The notes under the pieces: model-generated
Databases searched by the model: none
What the model was told of the DNA's origin: nothing
What the model saw: the letters and a program-made list of their open reading frames with translations, nothing else
In this document: positions 55,057-64,000 of the stretch, in pieces
Position numbering within the stretch: the first letter of the stretch is position 1
How the letters are laid out: every line of letters begins with the position of its first letter
Made by a program: the position numbers and the translations under genes
From: Perognathus longimembris pacificus
Lineage: Eukaryota > Chordata > Mammalia > Rodentia > Heteromyidae
Length of the DNA stretch: 64,000 bases
Assembly: GCF_023159225.1 (NCBI RefSeq)
Contig: NC_063172.1
Location: forward strand, 47,719,068-47,783,067
Direction of reading: 5' to 3'

Positions 55057-55163
55057 ACTGAAGATACCAATTTCACAGACTTCCTGCCCAGCTGGCTTTA
55101 AACTGTGGTCTTCAGAGCTCAGCTTTCTGAATAACTAGGATCGCAAGCATGAGCCATTACTTT
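54903..55163 (-). mobile_element. Composite SINE interrupted by (GT)n
   Basis: Right monomer antisense (CTTGGAGCTTGGACTCACAGCC, CTACCACTTGACCCATAGCTCC), then a (GT)n run at 55011-55053, then the B1-like half (CTTCCTGCCCAGCTGGCTTTAAACTGTGGTC, GAATAACTAGGATCGCAAGCATGAGCC). The central linker (TTAATTGGAGATAAG in other copies) is largely replaced by the microsatellite. Confidence 0.85.
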
Positions 55164-56075
55164 TAATTTAGCTCTGAGTGCTATTTACTTGCTACATCTC
55201 TGCTTCTAATGATGGAACCATCATTAGAGAATTAAATGTTTTAATAGGTTTGCTAATTACAAATGACCCAAATCCCTCCCTTATCTTAGTTTTCGTTGTT
55301 AAAACATGCTTCATAGAATGTTGACATGTGGGTAGCCCATGGACATGAGAAAAGAGAATAAGATTATAAACGCCCCAGTTCATGAATGAGAATACGGTTC
55401 ATAGAGAAATGCCTAATATTTCAGCAATCTATTAGTGCCACCGTGCCATAATTTTTTCATGCTTATTCATTAAATCTACGGAGAGCAAATTCTTCACTTG
55501 TTGCTCAGCTACTGACAAGGACAATCCTTCAGCATTCATCTCAGATATCATTGTCTCTTAGAAAGAATTCTCACTCTCATAGTAAGAGTACTGCATCACT
55601 TTCATATTTTGGTACCTTGTCTATTTTCTGAAATAGCTTCTTTGGGAATAACTATTATTGTTAATCATTGACTATATACAGGTACACATGTGTTATTTCA
55701 TATAATTCAATATCTTTATCAAGTTAAGAAAGGATCAGCACTATTAACACTCTCTTTATATAGGAATGAGGACAGAAACTTAAGGTAAAACAACAAAGAT
55801 AGCAGCTTAAACATGGTCTTTCTTTAAAAGCCACTCCTAATTGTAAAAACTACGCTCCAACCAATGAAGACATCTATAATCTGAGAACATCCTCTTTTAA
55901 AATGCATAATAACTGAACTCCCTGTACATTGAAATTTACTTGGTCCTTCCTCTCTGAGTAGATCCAAGGACTACCCAGGTTGATGAATCTCTGTCTACTT
56001 TCTTCACTCTCAGCATAATAAATATGTAGTGACTCTGGCCATTGACAGTAAATCACCTGTAAGAGACAGTCTCCT
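55164..56075. other. No gene or repeat recognised
   Basis: Unclassified. Frames of 60-63 codons at 55192-55383 and 55874-56056 lack any motif. Confidence 0.4.
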
Positions 56076-56860
56076 GCTTAGCATCATCTTATGTGTTCAC
56101 ACGGGCTTAGCTATTGAGCTATTGTGATCTTCTGCTATGACTATCCTAGACATGTACTAATTATTTCCTATGAGGGAAACCACAGAATTCATGTTTCTTT
56201 GAGTCTGGCTCACTTCATGTAGTATGATTTTTTCAAAGTCTTTTCATTTCCTTATGAATGGGGGAGTGTTATTCTTTCTGATAGAGGCATAAAGTTCCAT
56301 TGTGTATATGTACCACGATTTCTTGATCCACTCATCAGCTCAGGGGCATCTGGGTTGGTTCCATATTTTCGCAATGACAAATTGTGCTGCAATGAACATT
56401 GTTGTACTGGTGGCTTTAGTGTGTTCTTATTTGTAGTCTTTTGGGTAGATGCCCAAAAGTGGGGCTGCTGGGTCTTAGGTGAGCTCTATGTTTAACCTTC
56501 TGAGGAACCGCCATACTACTTTCCAGAGTGGCTGAACAAGCTTACATTCCCACCAACAATGAAGTAGGGTTCCCTTTGGCCACATCCCCTCTAGCATTTG
56601 TTATTGTTAGTTTTCCTGATAATGGACATTCTTACTGGGGTGAGGTGGAATCGCAATGTTGTTTTGATTTACATTTCTTTTATGGCCAGTGATGTAGAGC
56701 ACTTCTTCATGTGTCTCTTGGCCATTCCCATTTCCTCTTCAGAGAAATCTCTTTTTAGGCCTTTAGCCCAATTGTTGAGGGGACTATTGGTTCTTTGAGG
56801 ATTTATGTTGGAGGAATTTAATTTTTTTAGTTCTGCATATATTTCAGATATGAGGCTTTA
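56076..56860 (-). mobile_element. L1 fragment: ORF2 C-terminus and start of 3'UTR
   Basis: Antisense: GCTTAGCATCATCTTATGTGTTC (3'UTR), ACACAATGGAACTTTATGCC in sense (YTMEFY region), the Cys-rich motif region around 56545-56600, and ends at TTCTGCATATATTTCAGATATGAGGCTTT. It is well preserved, but the last several hundred bases of 3'UTR are missing on its left side. ORF2 carries stops and shifts. Confidence 0.88.
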
Positions 56861-56884
56861 AATATTAATTTATAAATGATGAAG

Positions 56885-57015
56885 CTTGAGACTAGCATCT
56901 CTGTTATGAAGGTGATGTATAGAAGGGTTACGGTTACAGAAGTCAGGTATTGATTACATTTCTTTTTAAACAATGTCACTTCCTCCTTCATTTTATACAA
57001 GATTTTTTCTCTCCC
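56885..57015 (-). mobile_element. L1 3' terminal fragment
   Basis: ATGAAGGTGATGTATAGAAGGGTTACGGTTACAG..ATTACATTTCTTTTTAAACAATGTCACTTCCTCCTTC is the antisense L1 3' end. It lies just upstream (in element sense) of the L1 fragment at 56076-56860, so the two are separate copies or a rearranged one. Confidence 0.75.
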
Positions 57016-57645
57016 CAACCCCTATCATCGCAGCAACAAAGGCATGTATAATGTTTTAAGTCATATCCTATTTTTCTGCCTCTGGAGTCAACATGATCTT
57101 CATTACCTTGAAGTTAAACAAGGGCATGGAAACAGATTGCAGAGACATTTTTCAACATTTTTCAATTTCTTGCTTTGAAACATCTTGCTATATTTTTGTA
57201 GCAAGTGTTATGCATTTAGCTCATATTTGCTTTTGAAACCATCAATGCATCTGTTTCCAGAATTTTGCATGACTACCTGTATTATGTAAGATACTGCTCT
57301 ATCTCCTATGGATGCTTTGAAAAATTGAAAAAGCTATCACTTTTGCTTTCATGCCATTCCATTTCAAGTTAGAGAGAAATACCAACAGAGATGAGTTAGG
57401 ACATCAAAATCACTTGGACTGAGTTTCTTTAGTATCCTCTACTACGAATGGATGATGGCCCTATAAGTATAAGAAACCAGAAAATTCCTAGTGACAGAGA
57501 GTGACTGTTAACTGTAGTTTTGGAATAATACTGTTGATTGGATGTTTCCAATTTTGAAGTCTTTTAAAACCTCTGAAAAGCAATAGTCATCAAATTTCCT
57601 CATTAATAAGCCTTTTCTTATTTGCCATTTTTGTTGGCTTTCTTC
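57016..57645. other. No gene or repeat recognised
   Basis: Unclassified sequence between an L1 fragment and a polypyrimidine tract. Confidence 0.4.
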
Positions 57646-57757
57646 CTTTCCTTCTGTTTTTCTTTCTTCCTTCCTCCCTTCCTTCCTTTTTCCTTCCTTT
57701 CTTCCTTCCTTCCTTCCTTCCTTTCTTTTTTCTTCTCTCTCTCTCTCTTTCTCTCTC
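57646..57757. repeat. Polypyrimidine tract (CCTT)n/(TC)n
   Basis: TTCCTTCC and TTTC units followed by CTCTCTCTCTCTTTCTCTC. Lys/Glu/Arg-rich and Phe/Leu/Ser-rich frames across it are artefacts. Confidence 0.92.
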
Positions 57758-60700
57758 ATACTGATCAAAGAACCTTGGTCTGTAGATCTTCACTGTGTTT
57801 CTCACTTGCAGGTTCCCCTGGGACATGACCGCTCAGGAGGCTCTCAGTGCTGAGCAACTGTGACTCTCTGCTTATATTCCCTCTTCCCTTTGCACTTATG
57901 CTGGGACATGCAAGCCAACTTTTCATTGGGAGATGATTGCTTAGCTCTCTCTGAGTAGCTCTTAGCCTCCTTCTACCTTAACTTCTTCCTTTTATTTTCA
58001 GAGTTCTTAGTTTCTTTGAGCAGATGATCTGCAGCAATGTCTCTGTCAAAGGTCTGCACTTGGAATTGTACTCACATTCAGCATTGTAGTGGACATGAGG
58101 AGCCAATGGATTACTATGGACGCAGAAACAAGGGTTTGATGATTACTCTCTAGCCAGTTGTCTCAGGCAATTACCTATCTCAAACTCTCAATCCTCAAAG
58201 TTAGCCATCAATAAAAGTGCCATTTCGCCATAGTAATGTTTTCTTCTGTGAGATGACAAAGGCAGCACCATAAGAAAGAAGGCAATTTACATAGATGAAA
58301 TTACTTACACAGAGGAAATTGTCAACTTACATAGAGGAAATTATATTTTAGAAAACTTTGCCTGGGACAAAGGAATACTTTAATGCAAACATTTTGTAGA
58401 TTTTGTCTTTTAAAATATACAATTAAAATTTTGCATACTGTAAATATCTGAGTTATACATATGAGAAATAATTATAGACACCACTCCTAATTGGGTGGTT
58501 TTCTTTTTCTAGAAGAATGACCAACACATTTAGTTTACAAAAGAGGAACAGCATTTCACACTGAGGCAAAGATAGAAAGGTTACCCTTTCCTAAATTATC
58601 TTCATTCTCACTTGTTTAGTGTGGATTTATTTGGTTTGGGTAGAAATACAAATAAAAGGGCTTACCTTGAATGGTTTCTCTTTGTCAGATAGGAAGACAG
58701 AAAGAAAAAGTAAAGGTAATTATACAAATGGAAAATTCAGTAATAAGGAACACTGTTGAGTTTGTCTATCCTCCAAACTTTCAAAATATCTAACAGTATC
58801 AGCTCATAGCTGTGGACTGCTTAGGTGAAACATTCACAACACTAGATGTATAAAATGGGATTTAGGAAAATATTCCAGAGCAGATTTTAGTATCCAAATA
58901 AGAAAGAATACAACCATTTGAAATGGTTTCTTGTTCCCTTGAATAACACAATACAAAGGCCTGAGTGATTAAAAAAGTATAATTCACCCTAAAAGAAAAA
59001 CAACTAGAGTGATAGATGCCATAATGAAAGGAGGAATGTTGACATATTAGTGAAGAGAGTCAGTGACTTCAAAATCAATTCAAAACAAACTTGGAAGAAA
59101 TAAATAATGATCACACCTAAGAATCAATTTGGCAATGTTTCAAATATTTGTGGGTAATAAACATTACAAAATCTTATAATACATTCCTAACATTTTTTTC
59201 AATAACACCGTAATTCTAAACTCCCAACTTTCAAATAGGTGAGAAATTCCCATAAAAAATAAAAAATGCAGAAGGTAAAGTGCTCCCTAGCTTCTAGCAA
59301 CATTCATAATAAATAAATAAGTGTAAATGATAGAATGAATACTAGTGATAGTCATCTTAATCCTATCAAAAAGAAAAGTAGTACATATTTTTCAAATTTC
59401 TCCAAAATTTCCTTCCACAGAATTTGAAATGAATAAAGAAAAGATAGTCATTAGAGGAAAATACTGAAGTCAGGCTAGAATGAAACATTAAACACACAAG
59501 AAACCAACTCCATTCTGACACACCGCGATGTGGAGGAACAAACAGAACTTGCAATTCTGTTCAATAGGAATTAGATAAAAGAGTCAGGAAAGAGGCACAA
59601 TAGCAGATTTTTTCCAGTCTTTAAGATGAGAGCCTCCTACATCTTATTTCTACTTGATGAAATAGAGATGACATGCATTACATATAAATGAAAATATTTT
59701 CCTTATTTTAATTCAAAGTAAGAAACATTGATATGTGCAGCAAAGGAGAGTAGGAAAAGAGAGCTCAGCCTATCTTCACTAGAGTAATTGTAATAAAAGT
59801 ATTTCAAATGCAGCTGGAGAAAATGAAAGAATGAATCACACTTGAAAAACTGGGAGAAAGTGATAGTGTTAATCATATCTGTACCAAAAGAAGAGTTTGT
59901 GGGGAAGGAGCGCTTAAAGAGCTGGAGGAAAGCACATTGTGATTGAAAAGTAGAAGGTCAGCATCAGAGACTTTTGGAAGAGTGGAAAAGGAGAAAAACA
60001 TTGTTGGGATGAAGTTACTTAGTGTGACAGATGTGTTCTTATTAATTTGCAGCCTTTGTCTATGATGAAGGCAATGGAACACAAAGTATGGGAGTCCTCA
60101 TCATTACTTGAGTGGTCATAATAATTAAAACAATTGAAGCCCATCCTGACAGGTGAACTTTAACCCTAGCCATGGACGGCTAAGTGTTCAGTTTCATTAA
60201 TGCTGACACTTAATTCTTGACAAAACATACACAAAAGCAAGATAAAAGGAAAGTATTTATGATTCCTATTTTACATTTGTTGATTTTCCTAGCAAGATGA
60301 CTCTTCCTTGACCTTACGTGGTGTTCTGGCTATGTGGAGAGTCCTGACCATGAAATTCCAGTGCAGGTACGTTTCAGTATCACAAAGGAGAAAAGCTCAT
60401 TCATTGTGCAGCAATAAATTCTGCTCTTACTGTGTAATGAGAACATGAGCGTAAAGAGGAGAAACAAGTTGGTGGCCGAGTGAAAGAAGGAGCAGGAGTA
60501 TGAGCCAACATGAAAGCAGACATATTATGCTTAAGAGAGATCAGAGATGCAAACATAGTTGTCTAGTAATCTAACTCTGAAAGAGTTTTGTGACATTCCA
60601 TTCCAGCATGGCACAATTAATCAAGTTTTATTTATCTTCACTTTTATGACTTTATAAAGGTTCATCTCTAGCAGTTAGGATTCCTATGATTCCATGTGCT

Positions 60701-60998
60701 TAGTCGCACTAAATGTTCAGTTATCAACCTGTCTCTCATGCAAAATTATCTGGATTGTCAGCATTTTGGCAGAGAAAGCTCCAAGTTTGGGGATGCTACA
60801 AAGACTTGAGTCAAGAGTTGTAGTTGCAAGTGAATGGTGATGAATGTTCTCTAGAGGGGATGGAGAACGGACTTTCTGTCTTGAAGGCATAAGCACCAAG
60901 GGAGGCTCATCAGGAGCCTTGAGGGAGCTCTAGAGAAAGTGAACAAGCACCTTGTTTGGTAAGGAAATACTTGGAGAATAAAAGAAAATATAAGAATA
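57758..60998. other. Repeat-poor block, no gene recognised
   Basis: About 3.2 kb in which I recognise no transposable element. Frames up to 69 codons (59873-60082) show no domain. The left 300 bases (57760-58060) are less AT-rich, with a pyrimidine tract and AG near 57800-57812 (CTCACTTGCAG) that looks like a splice acceptor, but no coding exon follows convincingly. Confidence 0.4.
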
Positions 60999-61041
<43 letters not shown>

Positions 61042-61042
61042 A
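60999..61042. repeat. (AAAT)n microsatellite
   Basis: Eleven near-perfect AAAT/ATAA units. No SINE body is recognised directly to the left, although such arrays often mark old retroposon tails. Confidence 0.95.
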
Positions 61043-61149
61043 TGGCATTCATTTGAGAGGGTTGCCATGGAGGCAATCAAGTTGGGAAATAACTAGGTTT
61101 ACTAGTACTGTACTAGCTGACAGGTAGAAAAAGGGAAGCCGAAATCATG

Positions 61150-61456
61150 GTGTTGGGATTTGAATGTTTGTCATTTAAACATGATGTAGAAGTGTATTGT
61201 CTTTGTAGCAATAGTAAGGATTGGGACTCTGTGAGGTTATTTAAATCATTGAGTCCCATTGGTGGAGTTGGTGTTTTTATCTAAAGGCCACAATCAACAC
61301 CTTCTGTTGTCTTTTGTCTTTCTGTCTTCTGCAAGAGACCCTCATCACAAGTCAGCCCCTCCATCATGGGCTTTCATTCCACAGAATTGTGTGTTCATGT
61401 ATTTCTGCTTTTTGTAATTAGCTGTGCTGTTAGAACTACATAAAACGAACTAAGAC
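61150..61456 (+). mobile_element. MLT1-type LTR (ERVL-MaLR)
   Basis: TGTTGGGATTTGAATGTTTGTC at the start, GAGGTTATTTAAATCATTGAG, TTCTGTCTTCTGCAAGAGACCCTCATCAC, CAGAATTGTGTGTTCATGTATTTCTG and a GAACTACATAAAACGAACTAAGACC end follow the MLT1 sense order. It is diverged and probably a solo LTR. Confidence 0.75.
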
Positions 61457-61458
61457 CA

Positions 61459-61713
61459 TTAATGGACTACAAAATGGGAATCTGATGCTTTGTTAGTTGT
61501 CACACTGTGAGGGGAAGGGGAACAGAGAAGCAACCGAGAATCCCCCGTAAATGATGGTGCAGGAGCTTTCAGGTCTTCGGGTGCATTCCAGTCTTTGGAG
61601 GCCTCTGTAGGTGACTTAGCCGGAGTGGTGGTCTCAGGGATACGGTAATTTTTAGTGTGTTTTTTCCTTGTTCCTGCAGAAACCAAACGACAGATTCTCT
61701 CTTGATACTTCAT
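61459..61713 (-). other. Unexplained antisense ORF, 84 codons
   Basis: An open frame from ATG (61711-61713) to TAA (61459-61461) in non-repetitive sequence between an MLT1 LTR and an ERV LTR. The protein is hydrophilic with mixed composition (for example TRKKHTKNYRIPETTTPAKS), not the skewed composition of a simple repeat. I recognise no family. The ATG overlaps a 15-base A run (T run 61713-61727), upstream of which another frame is open. A pyrimidine-rich stretch ending in CTGCAG about 35 bases into the ORF resembles a splice acceptor. It may be a retrogene fragment, an exon or chance. Confidence 0.25.
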
Positions 61714-62024
61714 TTTTTTTTTTTTTTGTCTTCAGCCAATTGTGTAGTTTTTCGGACATGTCAGGGATGGAAAGGGAAAGGTGTGTGGGAGGGCACTTTC
61801 AATCACCACACACTACCAGCTCCTAAAACTTCTTGTGGCAGTGTGAGCCAGAGACAATTCTAGGGCTGTACTAGGCATCACAGAATGTGGGCGTGGCCTA
61901 TATCTCATACCTCCATTGGTCAATGAGAAAAAGGGAAGGAAAGGGATGTGGCTGAAGTACCCAGATTTCGAGACCCCAAAGACAACCACCAGAGTCCAGA
62001 GTCAAAGCCAAACCGCAAGGGTCG

Positions 62025-62030
62025 TTTATT
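62025..62030 (-). terminator. LTR polyadenylation signal
   Basis: AATAAA on the minus strand between the TATA box and the U5 part, marking the end of the R region. Confidence 0.7.
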
Positions 62031-62105
62031 AGGAGTTCCAACCCGGACCTCCGCGCACTCGTTGCCAGTGATGTTAAGAGGCCCCAAGCACAATTCCAGC
62101 AAAGC

Positions 62106-62112
62106 TTTTATA
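62106..62112 (-). promoter_or_regulatory. LTR TATA box
   Basis: TATAAAA on the minus strand, about 75 bases before the AATAAA and about 47 bases after the nearest CCAAT. This is the usual LTR promoter arrangement, with transcription expected leftward into the unexplained ORF at 61459-61713. Confidence 0.7.
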
Positions 62113-62522
62113 GACAAGTACAGGGAAGTTGGAGAAGACCCCCAGTTACAAGTACGTGATTGGTTGACATTTGCCCTAGTTTACTGGTCGCCTCAGGATT
62201 GGCCTGGGTTTTCCCCTCGAACGTATGGCGCCAGACAGCCTTAACCTTGGAGATCCGGGTGGGCCTCCAGGAGTGGTCGCGTAGCTACATTCCTGGAGCC
62301 AGATGGTTCCTATCTCTTGTGCCCAGATCTGGGCCAGGGTCTGAGACCGGGCACTTAGTCATGTCCAACCTTGAGTGAGCTCCGGGAGCGGCCGATTAAT
62401 CACGTCCCGCTGCCACATGGCTGTTATCTCCAGTGCTCAGATTTGGTATGTACAGAGTTCACAGAGGGGAATGAGGGGCGTGTGGTTACAGAGTAGCTAT
62501 AGGAAGACTGCTGGTATTTTTC

Positions 62523-63439
62523 ACTTCCCCATGGGTTAGCAAGCAAAGGTACAGAAGCAAAATAGCTGTTAGGGGCATAATGGTCATAATTTTATTTTCT
62601 ATGCTCACGCTCTTCAGTGGTCTCCTGTCTAGAGCCAGAGGGAACTGCAGAAGTCACAATGAAGGCTTTGGCAAGACTGTAGGTAGGAGAATAGCTCTCT
62701 GGGTGCTATTTATGCTCTACATTCAATGTATAATTCCCCATCCCAGAATTAGAGTTACCTGATGGACCTAATGGCCCTCCTGTTCTAGTCACCCCTCCAT
62801 TTATCTTAGAGGACCTTGTGTCCCTCTCAGGGTAGGTGAGGAATGGACAGTAGGGACAGTCCATCATTTTACACTCCCTTTCCTGATGCCTCACAACTCT
62901 GCCTGGTACTTTCACGAATTGAAATCACCTTCAGGGTATCTCTCATCCAACTCCCCAGAGTCCTTCCACAATTTCCCATCTCCACTTCCTCTAGCTTGTA
63001 GCTTATTTGACTCTTTCTTTTCCCAGCTGGATTTGTTCCAGGCTCTGGCTCCTACTTCACAGCTTCTTGTGCTCTGCCAGCAGTCTGCCCAATGCAGTCA
63101 TTTCTGCATCCTCATTGATACTTGTTCTTCGCAGAACCAACCTAAGTCCAATTAGCCTTTCTCCTCAGACCACTCTCCAGATCAGAGACCAAGTTATCTC
63201 TGGACCTTCTGAGCCCTAAGTCTGTGTCCCTCCTATCTTCATCCCATCCAACTCAGCCTTCTTCAAAGCAGACCAGTTTGGAGAAACTCCATGTCATTAT
63301 AAAGCTCTGATCTCCTCTGGCCCTTCTTCCTGCCCTCAGGTGGTGTGTTTTCAAGCAACTGCATCCTCAGATGTCTTCACCTCTGTTCTTTTACAGCCAC
63401 AAGTTTCCCGCTGATTCATCTCTCATTTTCTTTACCCCT
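62523..63439. other. Unclassified, pyrimidine-rich on the + strand
   Basis: About 900 bases with higher C content than the window average (CTTCC/CTCC-rich on +, hence purine-rich on the LTR sense strand). The 60-89 codon frames (62580-62762, 62706-62915, 62886-63155) have no recognisable domain. It could be a decayed internal ERV part upstream of the LTR, but no retroviral motif supports that. Confidence 0.4.
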
Positions 63440-63665
63440 CTAATAAGGGTTTCCCAACTTGTTTATATTTCCAAAGAACTAACATTCTGTTTCATTTTTT
63501 TAACGTTCTATATTTTTGTCTCTATTCCTTTAAATACTGGCTGATCTTTATTATTTCTATCTACTAACTTTCAATGGGGGCTTATTATTACTGAACTTAG
63601 TTGCTCAGTTTAATTAATTGGATTTTTCTCTATTTCTTTAAAGTCAGATGATACATTAACATCAC
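63440..63665 (-). mobile_element. Ancient L1 fragment (ORF2 linker/early RT)
   Basis: Antisense landmarks: CCAACTTGTTTATATTTCCAAAGAACTAACATTCTGTTTCATT (the antisense of the [13 protein letters not shown] block), CTGATCTTTATTATTTCTATCTACTAAC and TCTCTATTTCTTTAAAGTCAGATGATACATTAACATC. The order matches old L1 ORF2. No open frame. Confidence 0.7.
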
Positions 63666-63684
63666 TTTTCTTTCTGCCCCTTTT

Positions 63685-63785
63685 GTTTTCCCTTCCTTCT
63701 CTTCCCTTCCCTTCCTCTCCCCTCCCCTCCCCTCCCTTTCACACCCTTCCCACCCACCCTCCCTTCCTTCCCATTCCACTCTCTA
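63685..63785. repeat. Polypyrimidine (CCCTT/CCTCC)n tract
   Basis: TTCCCTTCCTTCTCTTCCC, CCTCTCCCCTCCCCTCCCC and similar units; nearly pure C/T on the + strand. Confidence 0.9.
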
Positions 63786-64000
63786 TTTCTACAATTTTCT
63801 TTTTAGTTTTCACTTATTTTGTAAGAAAAAAATGATCTTTTGAAGTTTGTGTGTAATTATATTAAATATATTCCAAACCTTGACAATTTTGTATTTACAG
63901 ATTATTTCAATTTGCTCTTGAGTGTCTTCTGTTCTTCCAATGTTTACCTGCACATCTGGTAAGGACTGTTTTATGATTGTGTTGATCTCTTGTATATAGG

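Larger units (their letters stand above)
61953..62522 (-). mobile_element. ERV LTR (gamma/class I-like), antisense, probably solo
   Basis: Read on the minus strand this has the order of a retroviral LTR: U3 with two CCAAT boxes (ATTGG at 62198-62202 and 62159-62163), TATAAAA (62106-62112), R, AATAAA (62025-62030), then a U5 with TCTTTGGGGTCTCG ending in CTTCA at 61953. GC content and CpG retention exceed the surroundings, so it is probably younger than the MLT1 and MaLR LTRs. No primer-binding site follows the U5 end and no gag, pol or env is recognised. The U3 start is uncertain; TG at 62522 is preceded by a short purine stretch. Confidence 0.8.

Noticed and set aside
57758..58060. Host exon after a splice-acceptor-like CTCACTTGCAG
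   Set aside because: No sustained reading frame or recognisable protein follows and no donor is convincing.
61953..63440. Full-length endogenous provirus
   Set aside because: No primer-binding site after the U5 end, no recognisable gag, pol or env, and no second LTR. A solo LTR is the simpler reading.
1..64000. Previously undescribed multi-gene biological system
   Set aside because: I searched both strands for gene clusters, conserved enzyme motifs and ordered repeats. Only retroelement-derived coding sequence was found, so I do not claim a new system.

Overview
This window is mammalian, rodent-type intergenic or intronic DNA. It is AT-rich and CpG-poor, no supported host protein-coding gene is visible, and L1 retrotransposons, SINEs, LTR remnants and microsatellites sit on top of one another. 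The best taxonomic clue is a dimeric SINE with a tRNA-like ID-type left half and an unusual right half, seen at 4381, 46792, 47077 and 54609. It fits the IDL-Geo SINE described from Geomyoidea (kangaroo rats, pocket mice, pocket gophers). I therefore infer a geomyoid rodent, but I cannot name the species.

Layout. 1-10.4 kb: mostly unclassified AT-rich DNA with L1 3'UTR scraps (2.8-3.1 and 5.3-5.5 kb), one clean IDL-Geo SINE with an 18-bp target site duplication (TSD), simple repeats and an ancient LTR (9.2-9.8 kb). 10.4-14.5 kb: an older L1 3' end followed by a 3.6-kb 5'-truncated L1 whose ORF2 is broken into six pieces. 16-19.4 kb: an ancient antisense L1 interrupted by a younger sense L1 that itself carries a SINE, plus LTR remnants. 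21.2-23.3 kb: an L1 fragment truncated at both ends but flanked by a 15-bp direct repeat, inside an older SINE. 23.4-24.9 kb: ancient L1, MLT1 and MaLR layers. 27.5-29.3 kb: more L1 and SINE. 30-34.85 kb is the most informative part: an L1 carrying a 5'UTR joined directly to the reverse-transcriptase part of ORF2. A younger L1 landed in its 3'UTR with a 16-bp TSD and a twin-priming inversion. 36-57 kb: scattered composite SINEs, several with (CA)n tails, L1 3' ends and LTRs, separated by repeat-poor blocks (notably 43.5-46.7 and 50.2-52.2 kb). 60.9-64 kb: an MLT1 LTR, a small unexplained antisense ORF, a well-preserved antisense ERV LTR with CCAAT, TATA and AATAAA signals, and an ancient L1.

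How the parts interact. The L1s supply the ORF2 enzyme (endonuclease plus reverse transcriptase) that presumably also moved the SINEs, since the SINEs show A-rich tails and TSDs. No L1 here has an intact ORF1 or ORF2, so none is autonomous. No CRISPR, operon, tRNA, rRNA or new enzymatic system was found. The novel-looking items are unusual retrotransposition products: a splice-like 5'UTR/ORF2 joint, a tailless L1 with a TSD, an inverted IDL-Geo pair, and SINE tails that became microsatellites.

Repeat-family calls rest on remembered consensus patterns, not database searches. Boundaries are approximate unless a target site duplication is stated.
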